Shown: in pieces, positions 8,716 to 19,393 of the stretch
Layout: every line of letters starts with the position of its first letter
Numbering within the stretch: the stretch's first letter is position 1
Source of the DNA: Deinococcus sp. AB2017081
Lineage (GTDB): Bacteria > Deinococcota > Deinococci > Deinococcales > Deinococcaceae
Length of the DNA stretch: 64,000 nt
Assembly (NCBI RefSeq): GCF_034440735.1
Contig: NZ_CP140098.1
Span: 1,481,501 to 1,545,500, forward strand
Direction of reading: 5' to 3'
Made by a program: the position numbers and the translations under genes
Notes under the pieces: generated by a model
What the model saw: the letters and a program-made list of their open reading frames with translations, nothing else
Databases searched by the model: none
What the model was told of the DNA's origin: nothing

Positions 8716-9576
8716 ATGACACAGCTCATCACGCCCTACCCCGCCGACGACCACGACCACCACGACGACCTGAACAACCTGGGCCTGCAGGCCGACCAGA
8801 CCATGCTGGGCAAGTCTGTGCTGGATCGTCGCCGGGTGCTGGGCCTGGGCCTGCTCGGGATCGGACTGCTGGTCGGCTGCGGCAGCGCGGCCCTGACCAC
8901 TCCGGCCATCGGCGGCACCACGGGCACCGCCGAGTGCCCCGCTGCGATCCCCAGCGAGACCGCCGGGCCGTATCCGGCCGACGGCAGCGCGGCGTCGGGA
9001 CAGTCGCTGAACGTGCTGACGCGCAGCGGGATCGTGCGCCAGGATCTGCGCACCAGCCTGAGCACCGGGAACACCGCTGCGGGCGTGCCGCTGACCGTGG
9101 TGCTGAGGCTGGTGAACACGAATGCCAGCTGCGCGGCCCTGAGCGGTTACGCGGTCTATCTGTGGCACTGCACCGCCGACGGCAACTACTCGATGTACTC
9201 GTCGGCCATCGTCGGGGAGGACTACCTGCGTGGCGTGCAGGAGAGCGGCAGCGACGGTACCGTGACCTTCCAGACCGTGGTGCCCGGCTGTTACGCGGGC
9301 CGCTGGCCGCACATCCATTTCGAGGTGTATCCCACGCTTGCCAGCGCCACGAATGCGTCGAACAAGATCCAGACCTCGCAGCTCGCGCTGCCGCAGGCCA
9401 CCTGCGAGGCGGTGTACGCCACCAGCGGCTATTCGGCCAGCACGTCGAACCTGTCGCGGATCTCGCTCGCCAGCGACAACATCTTCAGCGACGGCTCCAG
9501 TACCCAGATGCCCACCATGACCGGCAGCACCAGCGCCGGGTATACGGCGACCCTGACGGTCGGTCTGGCCCGCTGA
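8716..9576 (+). CDS. Exported intradiol ring-cleavage dioxygenase-like lipoprotein
   Basis: A 286-residue protein with the intradiol dioxygenase fold. YLWHCTADGNYS carries the first Tyr region, and CYAGRWPHIHFEVY supplies the second Tyr and the two His iron ligands. The N-terminus is odd: a His/Asp-rich stretch (PADDHDHHDD), then DRRRVLGLGLLGIGLLVGC, a twin-arginine-type signal ending in a lipobox Cys near residue 55. It would therefore be folded with iron, exported by Tat and lipid-anchored outside. Cytosolic family members open catechol rings; the substrate here is unknown. ATG at 8716 follows GGAGG. It is monocistronic, with no aromatic-catabolism genes nearby. Confidence 0.85.
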   Translation: MTQLITPYPADDHDHHDDLNNLGLQADQTMLGKSVLDRRRVLGLGLLGIGLLVGCGSAALTTPAIGGTTGTAECPAAIPSETAGPYPADGSAASGQSLNVLTRSGIVRQDLRTSLSTGNTAAGVPLTVVLRLVNTNASCAALSGYAVYLWHCTADGNYSMYSSAIVGEDYLRGVQESGSDGTVTFQTVVPGCYAGRWPHIHFEVYPTLASATNASNKIQTSQLALPQATCEAVYATSGYSASTSNLSRISLASDNIFSDGSSTQMPTMTGSTSAGYTATLTVGLAR

Positions 9577-9598
9577 GCGCAGCCGCGTGGGGGCACGC

Positions 9599-9604
9599 TA
9601 CCCT
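9599..9604 (+). promoter_or_regulatory. -10 box for the YjbQ-family gene, leaderless type
   Basis: TACCCT ends 6 bases before the ATG at 9611. Confidence 0.5.
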
Positions 9605-9610
9605 GCCCCC

Positions 9611-10030
9611 ATGTGGACACAGCGCGACCTGAACCTGAAGCCCGTGCGGCGCGGCTTCCACCTGATCACGCGCGAGGTCGTCTCGGCCCTGCCGGAACTG
9701 GCGGGCGTGCGCGTGGGCGTGCTGCATGTGTTCATCCAGCACACGTCGGCCAGCCTGACCATCAGCGAGAACGCTTCTCCCGACGTGCGGCGTGACTTCG
9801 AGACCTACTTCAACCACGCCGTGCCCGACGGCTGGGCGGACTTCGAGCACACCCTGGAGGGGCCGGACGATATGGCCGCGCACATCAAGGCCAGCGTGCT
9901 CGGGTCCAGCGTGAGCGTGCCCGTGCGGGACGGTCGCCTCGCGATGGGCACATGGCAGGGCGTGTACGTGTGTGAGCACCGCGACCACGGCGGCCCGAGA
10001 CGGCTGGTGCTGACGCTGATGGGCGAATAG
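9611..10030 (+). CDS. YjbQ / UPF0047 family protein
   Basis: 139 residues, the full length of the YjbQ family. The conserved core is present: HVFIQHTSASLTISENASPDVRRD, then a second conserved block with HIKASVLGSS, and finally LAMGTWQGVYVCEHRD. Several members have weak thiamin-phosphate synthase activity, but the physiological role is unproven. ATG at 9611 was preferred over an upstream in-frame ATG because the leaderless-type box sits 6 bases before it and the family begins at this point. No operon partner. Confidence 0.9.
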   Translation: MWTQRDLNLKPVRRGFHLITREVVSALPELAGVRVGVLHVFIQHTSASLTISENASPDVRRDFETYFNHAVPDGWADFEHTLEGPDDMAAHIKASVLGSSVSVPVRDGRLAMGTWQGVYVCEHRDHGGPRRLVLTLMGE

Positions 10031-10167
10031 GTCACAGTGACTGGAATGACCTACAGAGTGGCGCCGCATTGACGTACCGGGGATGACATTGTGCTGCGCC
10101 AACAGTTTCGAAATCAGTTCGGTTCAGGTCACGGTCGTTGTCGTGCACATCGGCGTCTCAGTCGCCC

Positions 10168-10206
10168 CACCCCTTCAGGGGTGCAGATACGAGCCCAACA
10201 CGGGCT
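10168..10206 (+). other. Paired hairpins before the DUF4034 gene
   Basis: CACCCCT (10168-10174) pairs with AGGGGTG (10177-10183), and AGCCC (10192-10196) pairs with GGGCT (10202-10206). They lie between YjbQ and the next gene and may terminate YjbQ transcripts. No long T-run follows. Confidence 0.35.
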
Positions 10207-10231
10207 GGACATTCGTTAACTTTTGAGGATA

Positions 10232-11227
10232 GTGACCACTGCCACGACCGCCCAGACACCTGATGCCCGGCTCTCTCTGCACTTGCTGAAAGCCAGACAG
10301 TACGGTCTCCTCGACGCCGCACTGAATGGCCTTCAGCAGCAGTACGAGGCTCGCGAGAAAGACGAGGAGGTTCTGGCGAAGGCCATCGCTCCCTTCGGGA
10401 ATTACCAACCAGCGCTGCGTTCGCGGTTAGAGGCGTGGGTGGAGAGCTATCCACAGTCCTACGCCGCTCACCTGGCCATGGGGATGCACCTGGCCGGTAA
10501 GGCATGGTGGTTCCGGACGTACAGGCTCGCGAAGGATGTTCCGCAGAAGAATTGGCCGCTGGTAGCCCAGGCCTGTGAGGCCGCGAGTGCTCATCTGCAC
10601 GATGCGATGCGGTGTGCCAGGGAACCCTCTCTTGCAGCGGCGCTGCGGCTGAACCTCAACACGATCTTTTCTGGAGATACCTGGGACGGCTACCTGGAGT
10701 CCGTCGAACGCTGTCCGACCAGCCTCCGCCTTCGGCAGGCACAGATTGACGCGCTCAGACCGGAGTGGGGCGGAAGTCTTGAGGCGCTACATGCTTTTCT
10801 GAAACGTCCCGAACACGAACAGCTCAGCGTGACCCAGCGTGAGCGTCTGCTGGCGACCGTGCTGACGTGTGAGGCCCACTATCTCGAACATTTCGAACAC
10901 GCCGCCGCCGGCGCGCGGCAAAAATACGAGGAATCGCTGGCGGTGCAGGAAACGGTTCGTGGACTCACCGGACTGGCCTCCACCCTCGGTGATGGGAAGA
11001 CGGCCGAAGCGGAGCAGGCGCTGCTGCGCGCCCAGGTACTTGCCCCCTACGACCAAGATATTCGTGCACGGCTGGCCCTGTCTGCCCTGTCGTCGCTGCG
11101 CTTCCGGCGTGCCCTCCGTCTGCTTCACCAGGGGAGAGCGGCGGGAAGTCCTCTGGCCAACGACGCCTTGAACTCCATGCCGGTCTGGCTGAAGGCCCTT
11201 CTATATTTCCTGGCGATCTTCCGCTGA
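10232..11227 (+). CDS. DUF4034-like protein
   Basis: A 331-residue protein resembling DUF4034: an opening LLKARQYGLLDAALNGLQQQ helix pair, then RLEAWVESYPQSYAAHLAMG, followed by helical TPR-like repeats (EAEQALLRAQVLAPYDQDIR). A hydrophobic helix at the extreme C-terminus (PVWLKALLYFLAIF) could anchor it to the membrane. DUF4034 proteins have no established function. GTG at 10232 was chosen because GAGG lies just before it; TTG at 10223 is an alternative. Base composition is slightly less GC-rich than its neighbours. A strong terminator follows at 11290. Confidence 0.65.
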   Translation: MTTATTAQTPDARLSLHLLKARQYGLLDAALNGLQQQYEAREKDEEVLAKAIAPFGNYQPALRSRLEAWVESYPQSYAAHLAMGMHLAGKAWWFRTYRLAKDVPQKNWPLVAQACEAASAHLHDAMRCAREPSLAAALRLNLNTIFSGDTWDGYLESVERCPTSLRLRQAQIDALRPEWGGSLEALHAFLKRPEHEQLSVTQRERLLATVLTCEAHYLEHFEHAAAGARQKYEESLAVQETVRGLTGLASTLGDGKTAEAEQALLRAQVLAPYDQDIRARLALSALSSLRFRRALRLLHQGRAAGSPLANDALNSMPVWLKALLYFLAIFR

Positions 11228-11289
11228 TTGTGGTGGCACCCGTTATGCACAACCCTCACCCGCGCCCGCCCACTTCGGTTAAGCTGAGG

Positions 11290-11317
11290 CACGGTGCTGT
11301 GCGCCGTGTTTTTTTTT
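11290..11317 (+). terminator. Rho-independent terminator or purA leader attenuator
   Basis: CACGGTGC (11290-11297) pairs with GCGCCGTG (11301-11308), one G-U pair, over a 3-base loop, followed directly by nine T (11309-11317). This is the only classic stem-plus-U-tract terminator noticed in the window. It lies 62 bases after the DUF4034 stop and 49 bases before the purA start, so it either ends the upstream message or acts as an attenuator in the purA leader. Confidence 0.85.
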
Positions 11318-11366
11318 GCCCTGTGGCGAGGAAGAGCAAGTCTGCGCGCGCGGCCGGAGGGCTGAA

Positions 11367-12584
<1,218 letters not shown>

Positions 12585-12614
12585 ACCCGATCGGCCGGGC
12601 TTCATGAAAGCGAT

Positions 12615-12648
12615 TTGACAATTGCCGCGGGTGGGGGTGACCTACACT
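12615..12648 (+). promoter_or_regulatory. Candidate folE promoter
   Basis: TTGACA at 12615-12620 and TACACT at 12643-12648, followed by a ~60-base leader with a GGGAGG ribosome site. The 22-base spacing is longer than the usual 16-19, so the -35 may be incidental. Confidence 0.35.
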
Positions 12649-12706
12649 CGCGGCATTCATATTCATCCCGGCTTCATGTGACACCGGGGTGACAGGGAGG
12701 AACATC

Positions 12707-13318
<612 letters not shown>

Positions 13319-13375
13319 CCGTTCCGGCCGGGCGGTGTGGTTAATACGTCTTTTGACCTCCAGGATGTGAGACGA

Positions 13376-16120
13376 ATGTCAGGGCCTCGTGGCCATCATG
13401 TAATCGTTCTCATGTTACTGAACCTCTGCCTCCTGATCACCTGCACCTTCCTGGCCAGCCTCACCTACCGTGAGCTGCCGGTGGCGCAGCGTCGGGCGGC
13501 GTCGTATGTGCGGCTGGGCCTGGCCGCCATCACGGCCGTGACGCTGGTGATCTACGGCATTCCCGTGGATGGACGCACGTTCCACCTGGGGTTCGTGCCC
13601 ATCGTCCTGATCGTCCTGCGCTACGGCCCATGGAAGGGCAGTCTGGTCGGTCTGCCGGCGGCGGCCGTCCTGGTGATGGCTGGGGACAAGACCCTCCCGA
13701 TCGCGTTGCTGGATCTGGGGAGCGTGGTCGTGCTGTCGACCATGATGCAGCCCCACCTGAATCCTGCGGCCATCCGTCCCCGCACCCTGTGGCTGACACC
13801 GGTGCCGTTCCTCGGCCTCGTCGTCGGCATCGTCCTGACGCCCGAGGGCCGCAGCTTCGGACAGGGCGTGTATGTGGGCATGCTCGCCATGCACGTGCTG
13901 GCCCTCCTGATGTGCATGGGCGTGATCCATGCCCGGCTGGCCCTGCTGTACATGCAGCACGAACTGCGGCAGCAGATCATGCAGGACGACCTCACCGGTC
14001 TGGGCAACCGTCGGCGCTTCGATCATGAACTGGCGCAGCTCGATGTCGGGGGCCATCTGGTGCTGCTCGATGTCGACCACTTCCGCAGCATGAACGAGAC
14101 CTATGGCACCGCGGCCGGTGACCGCGCCCTGCGCTACGTCGCCCAGGTGCTCCGGGACACCTATCCAGGCTGCGGCTTCCGCCTGAACGGCGATTCCTTT
14201 GCGCTGCTGCTCGACCTCCCCGATGCCCCGGCGCGGATCGAGACGCTGCTGGGCACCTTCGCCACGGCCGGCGACGCGCCGTGGGGTCACCTCAGTCTGT
14301 CGGCGGGGATGGCGACCCGCCAGGCGGGCCACCAGCCCGGCGACCTGCTGCACACCGCCGACGAGGCGCTGTTCCTCGCCAAGACCAATGGCCGCAACCG
14401 CGTGGTCGTCGGACGGCCCTCCGTCCGGCGGTCCCCGACCCCGACCGAGAGCCGCCCGGTCGTGCGGCCCCGCTACGCCCTGTGGCAGGCGCAGCGCACG
14501 ACCGTGGGCCTGCTCGCCCAGCGGCGCGCCCTGACCGACCTCGACTGGCACGACCTGCTGCGGCTGGCGGTGTCGACCGTCGAGGGCGTGGAGGCCGGCA
14601 GCCTGAACATCCGCGACGGCACCACGTTCCGGCTGGTCGCCACCCAGGGCCATCCGCCGGGACTGGTCGGTACGCGCTTTACCGACCATGCCCAGCTGGA
14701 GTGGTACCGGGGCAGCGTACAGGACTGGCGTCGCGGCGTGCCGCGTGTCCTGCGGGGCAGCGAGGTGCAGGGGGCCGGCCAGCATGTCATCTCCTCCACA
14801 CTGCCGGACGGCTCGCAGCGGCTCATGCTGCTCGAGTCGCGTGCCCCCGTGCGCAGCACCCTGTGCGTGCCGGTGCAACTGGCCGGCGAGGTGGTCGCAC
14901 ACCTGAATCTGGACTCGCTGAGCAGCGCCGACACCTTCACCCCCCAGGTGATCAGCGAGACCGAGTCCTTCGCGCAGCAGATCGCGGCGCTGCTGCAGCT
15001 CCAGCAGCGCTGGCGCGAGTTCGACCTGCTGGCCCAGCTGCACGCGAAGGTCGGCACCGACGATGGCCTGGCTCAGCAGCACCTCGTCGAGGTGGCGGTC
15101 GAGCTGATGTATGCGTCGCACGGCGCGATGCTGCGCTATGACCCTGCGCTGGACACCCTGGTGCACTGTATGTCGCGGGGCGTCTCGACCACCCCCCGTG
15201 TGCATGTCGTCCCGCGCGACGACGAGCCGGTCTGGGACGCGCTGGCCAGTGGCCGGATCCTGCGCATCGATTCCATCCGCAGCAGCGTGACCGTGGATGT
15301 GCGGGCGATCAGCGAGGATCACCGGGCGGCCCAGCTGATCGTGCCGCTGATCTCGCCCGAGCGCGGACCGCTGGGGGTGCTCACGCTGCTGCGCAGTCAC
15401 CACCACGCCTTCCAGCCCGCCGAGGAGGCGCTGGCCGGCATGCTCGCCAGCATCGGCGTGAGCATTCTGGAGCGCGGGGTTCACGTCGCGGATCTGCGGG
15501 CCACGCTGGACGCCTCATTGAACACGCTGGGGGTCGCCCTGGAAGCCCGCGACTTCGAGACCCAGGGTCACACCGAGCGCGTCCGGGCTCTCGCCGCCCG
15601 CATGGGGCAGGCGCTGGGCCTGTCGCCCGAGCGCCTGACCGCCCTGGCACACGGCGCGACCCTGCACGACATCGGCAAGCTGTGCATTCCCGACAGTGTG
15701 CTGCTCAAGCCCGGCCGCCTGAGCCCCGAAGAATTCCAGGTCATGCAGCAGCACGCCCCACTGGGTGCGGAACTGGTGGCCCGCATTCCGTACCTGCACC
15801 CCGAGGCCCACGCCGTGGTGCGCCACCACCACGAACGCTGGGACGGCGCCGGCTATCCCGACCGCCGGGCCGGCGAGGACATCCCGCTGCTGGCCCGCAT
15901 CTTTGCCCTGTGCGACGTCTACGATGCCCTGACCAGCGAACGCCCCTACAAGAAGGCCATGGGCCACGCCCAGGCCATGGCGATCCTGATCGAGGGCCGG
16001 GGCACCCAGTTCGATCCGCAGCTCACGGATCTGTTCGTGCAGGTGGTGGGCGACGGCGTGGGGCCGGAGGCGGCCCCGCCGCTGCCCACCGGCACCGCCC
16101 ACTTTCACCGGGTGGGCTGA
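13376..16120 (+). CDS. Membrane 5TM / degenerate GGDEF / GAF-GAF / HD-GYP protein
   Basis: 914 residues. The N-terminal ~185 residues hold several membrane helices in a LytS-like (5TMR) arrangement. A GGDEF domain follows (about 195-345), but its signature reads NGDSF near residue 270, so it should not make cyclic di-GMP and may only bind GTP. Two GAF-like sensory domains follow (about 378-540 and 548-705). An intact HD-GYP phosphodiesterase ends the protein, with HDIGKL near 763 and HHHERWDGAGYP near 816. The likely net activity is cyclic di-GMP breakdown controlled by the GAF domains or the membrane part. The start is uncertain: ATG 13376 was chosen, with GTG 13337 as the longer option. Confidence 0.85.
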   Translation: MSGPRGHHVIVLMLLNLCLLITCTFLASLTYRELPVAQRRAASYVRLGLAAITAVTLVIYGIPVDGRTFHLGFVPIVLIVLRYGPWKGSLVGLPAAAVLVMAGDKTLPIALLDLGSVVVLSTMMQPHLNPAAIRPRTLWLTPVPFLGLVVGIVLTPEGRSFGQGVYVGMLAMHVLALLMCMGVIHARLALLYMQHELRQQIMQDDLTGLGNRRRFDHELAQLDVGGHLVLLDVDHFRSMNETYGTAAGDRALRYVAQVLRDTYPGCGFRLNGDSFALLLDLPDAPARIETLLGTFATAGDAPWGHLSLSAGMATRQAGHQPGDLLHTADEALFLAKTNGRNRVVVGRPSVRRSPTPTESRPVVRPRYALWQAQRTTVGLLAQRRALTDLDWHDLLRLAVSTVEGVEAGSLNIRDGTTFRLVATQGHPPGLVGTRFTDHAQLEWYRGSVQDWRRGVPRVLRGSEVQGAGQHVISSTLPDGSQRLMLLESRAPVRSTLCVPVQLAGEVVAHLNLDSLSSADTFTPQVISETESFAQQIAALLQLQQRWREFDLLAQLHAKVGTDDGLAQQHLVEVAVELMYASHGAMLRYDPALDTLVHCMSRGVSTTPRVHVVPRDDEPVWDALASGRILRIDSIRSSVTVDVRAISEDHRAAQLIVPLISPERGPLGVLTLLRSHHHAFQPAEEALAGMLASIGVSILERGVHVADLRATLDASLNTLGVALEARDFETQGHTERVRALAARMGQALGLSPERLTALAHGATLHDIGKLCIPDSVLLKPGRLSPEEFQVMQQHAPLGAELVARIPYLHPEAHAVVRHHHERWDGAGYPDRRAGEDIPLLARIFALCDVYDALTSERPYKKAMGHAQAMAILIEGRGTQFDPQLTDLFVQVVGDGVGPEAAPPLPTGTAHFHRVG

Positions 16121-16145
16121 GCGGCACCGGTCGGCGTGGGGGCGC

Positions 16146-17597
16146 TCAGCCTCCCTGGCGGCCCAGCCACCCGGCCAGCCACGGCAGCTTGAGCTGAACC
16201 TGCTCGCGCAGGCCACCCCAGTAGCGGCGCGACCAGCCCTCGATGGTGCGCTGCTTGCCGCGGGCCACGGCCATGGCGCCCTCGGGCACGTCGTCGTGGA
16301 CGGCGCTGCCGGCGGCGATGAAAGCCGCATCCCCGACCGTGCGCGGCGCGATCAGTGTGGAATTGCTGCCGATGAACACGCCGGCCCCCACGGTGGTGCG
16401 GTGCTTGTTCACGCCGTCGTAGTTGGCGACGATCGTGCCCGCTCCGACGTTCGTCTCCTCGCCCACGGTCACGTCGCCCAGGTACGCGAGGTGCCCGGCC
16501 TTGACCCCCGGCGCGAGCTGCGCGTTCTTGGTCTCCACGAAGTTCCCGATGTGGACGCCAGTGCCCAGCACCGTGCCGGGCCGCAGGCGGGCGAACGGCC
16601 CGACATCGCTGCCCGCACCCACATGGGCGCCGTCCAGCACGCTGTGCGCCTTCACGACCGCGCCGGCGTCCAGCACGCTGTCGGTGATGACCGAGTACGC
16701 GCCCACCACCACGTCGTCGGCCAGGGTGGTCTGCCCGCGCAGGATCACGCCGGGTTCCAGGGTCACGTCGCGGCCCAGGATCACGGTGTCCTCGATGTAC
16801 ACCGTCTCGGGCATGTGGATGGTCACGCCCGAGCGCATGTGCATCCCCGTGATGCGCTGCCGGATGATGCCCTCGGCCTCGGCCAGCCCGCTGCGGTCGT
16901 TGGCCCCCATGACCTCGGCCGGGTCGGCCAGCCGGAAGGCGTGCACCTCGTCGCCCTCGGCGCGGTACAGGGCCAGCAGGTCCGTCAGGTAGTACTCACC
17001 ACTGGCGTTGTGGTTCGTGATGCGGTGGGCCAGTTCCGAGGCGCGCGCGTCCATCAGGTACACGCCGCTGTTGAACTCGCGCACGGTGCGCTCCAGCGGC
17101 GAGGCGTCCTTCTGCTCCACGATGCGCTCGACGTTGCCGGCGGCGTCGCGGATGATCCGGCCATAGCCGGTGGCATCCGGCAGTTCGCCGGTCAGGACGG
17201 TAAAGGCGCTGCCCCGGCGGCGGTGGTCGGCCAGCAGGTCGCGCAGGGTCTCCACGCGCAGCAGCGGCGTGTCGCCGTACAGCACCAGCACGTCGGCGCT
17301 GGTGTGGTCGGGCACGGCGTCCAGACCGCACAGGAAGGCGTGCCCGGTGCCCAGCTGCTGCTCCTGGCGAGCGAACACCACGCCGCTGCCCGCCAGGGCC
17401 GCCTCGACCTGGGCCGCTCCGTGCCCGGTCACCACGACCACCTGTCTGGCCCCCAGCTCCTGCGCGGTCTTCACGGCCCACGCCACCATGGGGCGGCCCG
17501 CCACCGGATGCAGCACCTTGGGCAGCGAGGATTTCATGCGGGTGCCCTGCCCGGCGGCCAGGATCACCACGTCCAGCGGACGGTCAGTTGCAGTCAT
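16146..17597 (-). CDS. glmU: Bifunctional UDP-GlcNAc pyrophosphorylase / glucosamine-1-phosphate acetyltransferase
   Basis: GlmU acetylates glucosamine 1-phosphate and couples it to UTP, making UDP-GlcNAc for peptidoglycan. 483 residues. The N-terminal uridylyltransferase has the signature [18 protein letters not shown] (near residue 13) and [10 protein letters not shown]. The C-terminal half is a left-handed beta helix of hexapeptide repeats, with the conserved [20 protein letters not shown] and [11 protein letters not shown] segments for acetyl-CoA binding. ATG at 17597 has a GGAGA ribosome site 9 bases upstream. Tandem 16-17 bp repeats containing -10-like hexamers lie just before it (17604-17669). 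It ends 25 bases from the convergent HD-GYP gene. Confidence 0.98.
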   Translation of the reverse strand: MTATDRPLDVVILAAGQGTRMKSSLPKVLHPVAGRPMVAWAVKTAQELGARQVVVVTGHGAAQVEAALAGSGVVFARQEQQLGTGHAFLCGLDAVPDHTSADVLVLYGDTPLLRVETLRDLLADHRRRGSAFTVLTGELPDATGYGRIIRDAAGNVERIVEQKDASPLERTVREFNSGVYLMDARASELAHRITNHNASGEYYLTDLLALYRAEGDEVHAFRLADPAEVMGANDRSGLAEAEGIIRQRITGMHMRSGVTIHMPETVYIEDTVILGRDVTLEPGVILRGQTTLADDVVVGAYSVITDSVLDAGAVVKAHSVLDGAHVGAGSDVGPFARLRPGTVLGTGVHIGNFVETKNAQLAPGVKAGHLAYLGDVTVGEETNVGAGTIVANYDGVNKHRTTVGAGVFIGSNSTLIAPRTVGDAAFIAAGSAVHDDVPEGAMAVARGKQRTIEGWSRRYWGGLREQVQLKLPWLAGWLGRQGG

Positions 17598-17603
17598 TGT
17601 GTG

Positions 17604-17669
17604 TCTCCAGAGAAAGTGTATATCCAGACAGCGTGTGATCCGGACAGAGCGTAATCCGGACAAAGTGTA
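17604..17669 (-). repeat. Four 16-17 bp tandem repeats in the glmU promoter
   Basis: Units at 17604-17620, 17621-17637, 17638-17653 and 17654-17669; consensus on the + strand is ATCCGGACARAGYGTA. Read in the glmU direction, three of them contain TACACT or TACGCT, so -10-like boxes recur at helical-turn-sized steps. The copy nearest glmU (TACACT, 17615-17620) would give a short leader with the GGAGA site. Confidence 0.8.
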
Positions 17670-17708
17670 CCCGCCGCACCTTTCATGGGCGGCGGGCTGG
17701 GGCAGAAC

Positions 17709-18665
<957 letters not shown>

Positions 18666-18677
18666 AAGTCGCCGCCC

Positions 18678-18683
18678 AGTGTA
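18678..18683 (-). promoter_or_regulatory. -10 box for lgt
   Basis: TACACT ends 12 bases before the lgt ATG, leaving a leader of about five bases. Confidence 0.4.
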
Positions 18684-18715
18684 CGGCCTGATCCTGTGGG
18701 TTCACACGGACAGCC

Positions 18716-18737
18716 CCCGGCCCGGCGCCGGGCCGGG
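18716..18737. terminator. GC-only perfect palindrome after the MarR gene
   Basis: A 22-base perfect palindrome made solely of G and C, starting CCCGGCCCGG, lies 22 bases past the MarR-family stop and 50 bases before the lgt start. It can fold as a strong hairpin, which probably separates the two same-strand genes. No U-tract. Confidence 0.5.
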
Positions 18738-18759
18738 TGAGCGGCCCGCTGTCCGGCGC

Positions 18760-19239
18760 TCAGCGGTCGCTGCTGTCGCGCTGCGCGACCGCGAGGCCAA
18801 GGGCGCGGGTCAGGTCAGCCAGGGTGGTCACGTCATCCGGCGGCAGCAGCGCGAAGATCTCGCGGATGCCGGCCACATGCTCCGGCAGCACCCGGCCGAT
18901 CAGCTCCTGTCCGGTCGGCGTCAGGGTCACGCGCATGACGCGCCGATCCGTGGGCACCCGCTCCCGGCTGACCAGGACGTCGCGCTCCAGGTTGTCGATC
19001 ACCATGGTCAGGTTTCCGCTGGAGCGCAGGATCTTGTCGGACAGCTGGCGCTGACTCAGCGGCCCCAGGTGGTACAGCGCCTCCAGGACGGCGAACTGGC
19101 TGACGGTCAGGCCGTAGGTGGCAAGATGCCGGTTGGCGGCCACCTCGACCGCGTGCGCGGCACGCCAGAGTTTCACGTAGGCGTCGAGAGCCGCGCGATC
19201 CTCTTCCGTACCGGCGTATCGGTTGGGCATCCCTGCCAT
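18760..19239 (-). CDS. MarR-family transcriptional regulator
   Basis: 159 residues with the winged-helix layout of MarR: helix LTVSQFAVLEALYHLG, recognition helix region LSQRQLSDKILRSSGNLTMVIDNLE, then the wing VPTDRRVMRVTLTPTGQELI. Such dimers usually repress and are released by small phenolic or oxidised ligands. ATG 19239 was chosen; ATG 19230 is also possible. The upstream gap (19240-19393) contains the palindrome TGTATACA (19328-19335), a candidate own operator or -10. Nothing reveals the ligand; the upstream aminotransferase is on the same strand and may be unrelated. Confidence 0.88.
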   Translation of the reverse strand: MAGMPNRYAGTEEDRAALDAYVKLWRAAHAVEVAANRHLATYGLTVSQFAVLEALYHLGPLSQRQLSDKILRSSGNLTMVIDNLERDVLVSRERVPTDRRVMRVTLTPTGQELIGRVLPEHVAGIREIFALLPPDDVTTLADLTRALGLAVAQRDSSDR

Positions 19240-19327
19240 GGTGCGTTTCGGGGGCGGCCCGGTCAAGTCCGACCGGTCAGTCAGGCGGCACGTGAATGAA
19301 GATCTGCTGTGCTGGACGTGTGGACGC

Positions 19328-19335
19328 TGTATACA
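19328..19335. promoter_or_regulatory. Palindrome TGTATACA, candidate MarR operator
   Basis: An AT-rich 8-base palindrome in a GC-rich gap, ~90 bases upstream of the MarR gene start, flanked by GTGAAC on the minus strand. It overlaps a possible -10 (TATACA). Confidence 0.3.
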
Positions 19336-19393
19336 CCGTTCACAACACGCCACACGTCCCCCGGGTCGGCGGGCGTCCGGCGCCGGCCGGGGA

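Noticed and set aside
8716..9576. Aromatic catabolic operon
   Set aside because: Only the dioxygenase is present; none of the neighbours belongs to a ring-cleavage pathway.
13415..15484. A 689-codon minus-strand frame
   Set aside because: Lies wholly within the GGDEF/HD-GYP gene and has shadow-type Gln/His-rich composition.
17604..17669. CRISPR-like array
   Set aside because: Units of 16-17 bases are directly abutting without spacers, and no cas gene is present.
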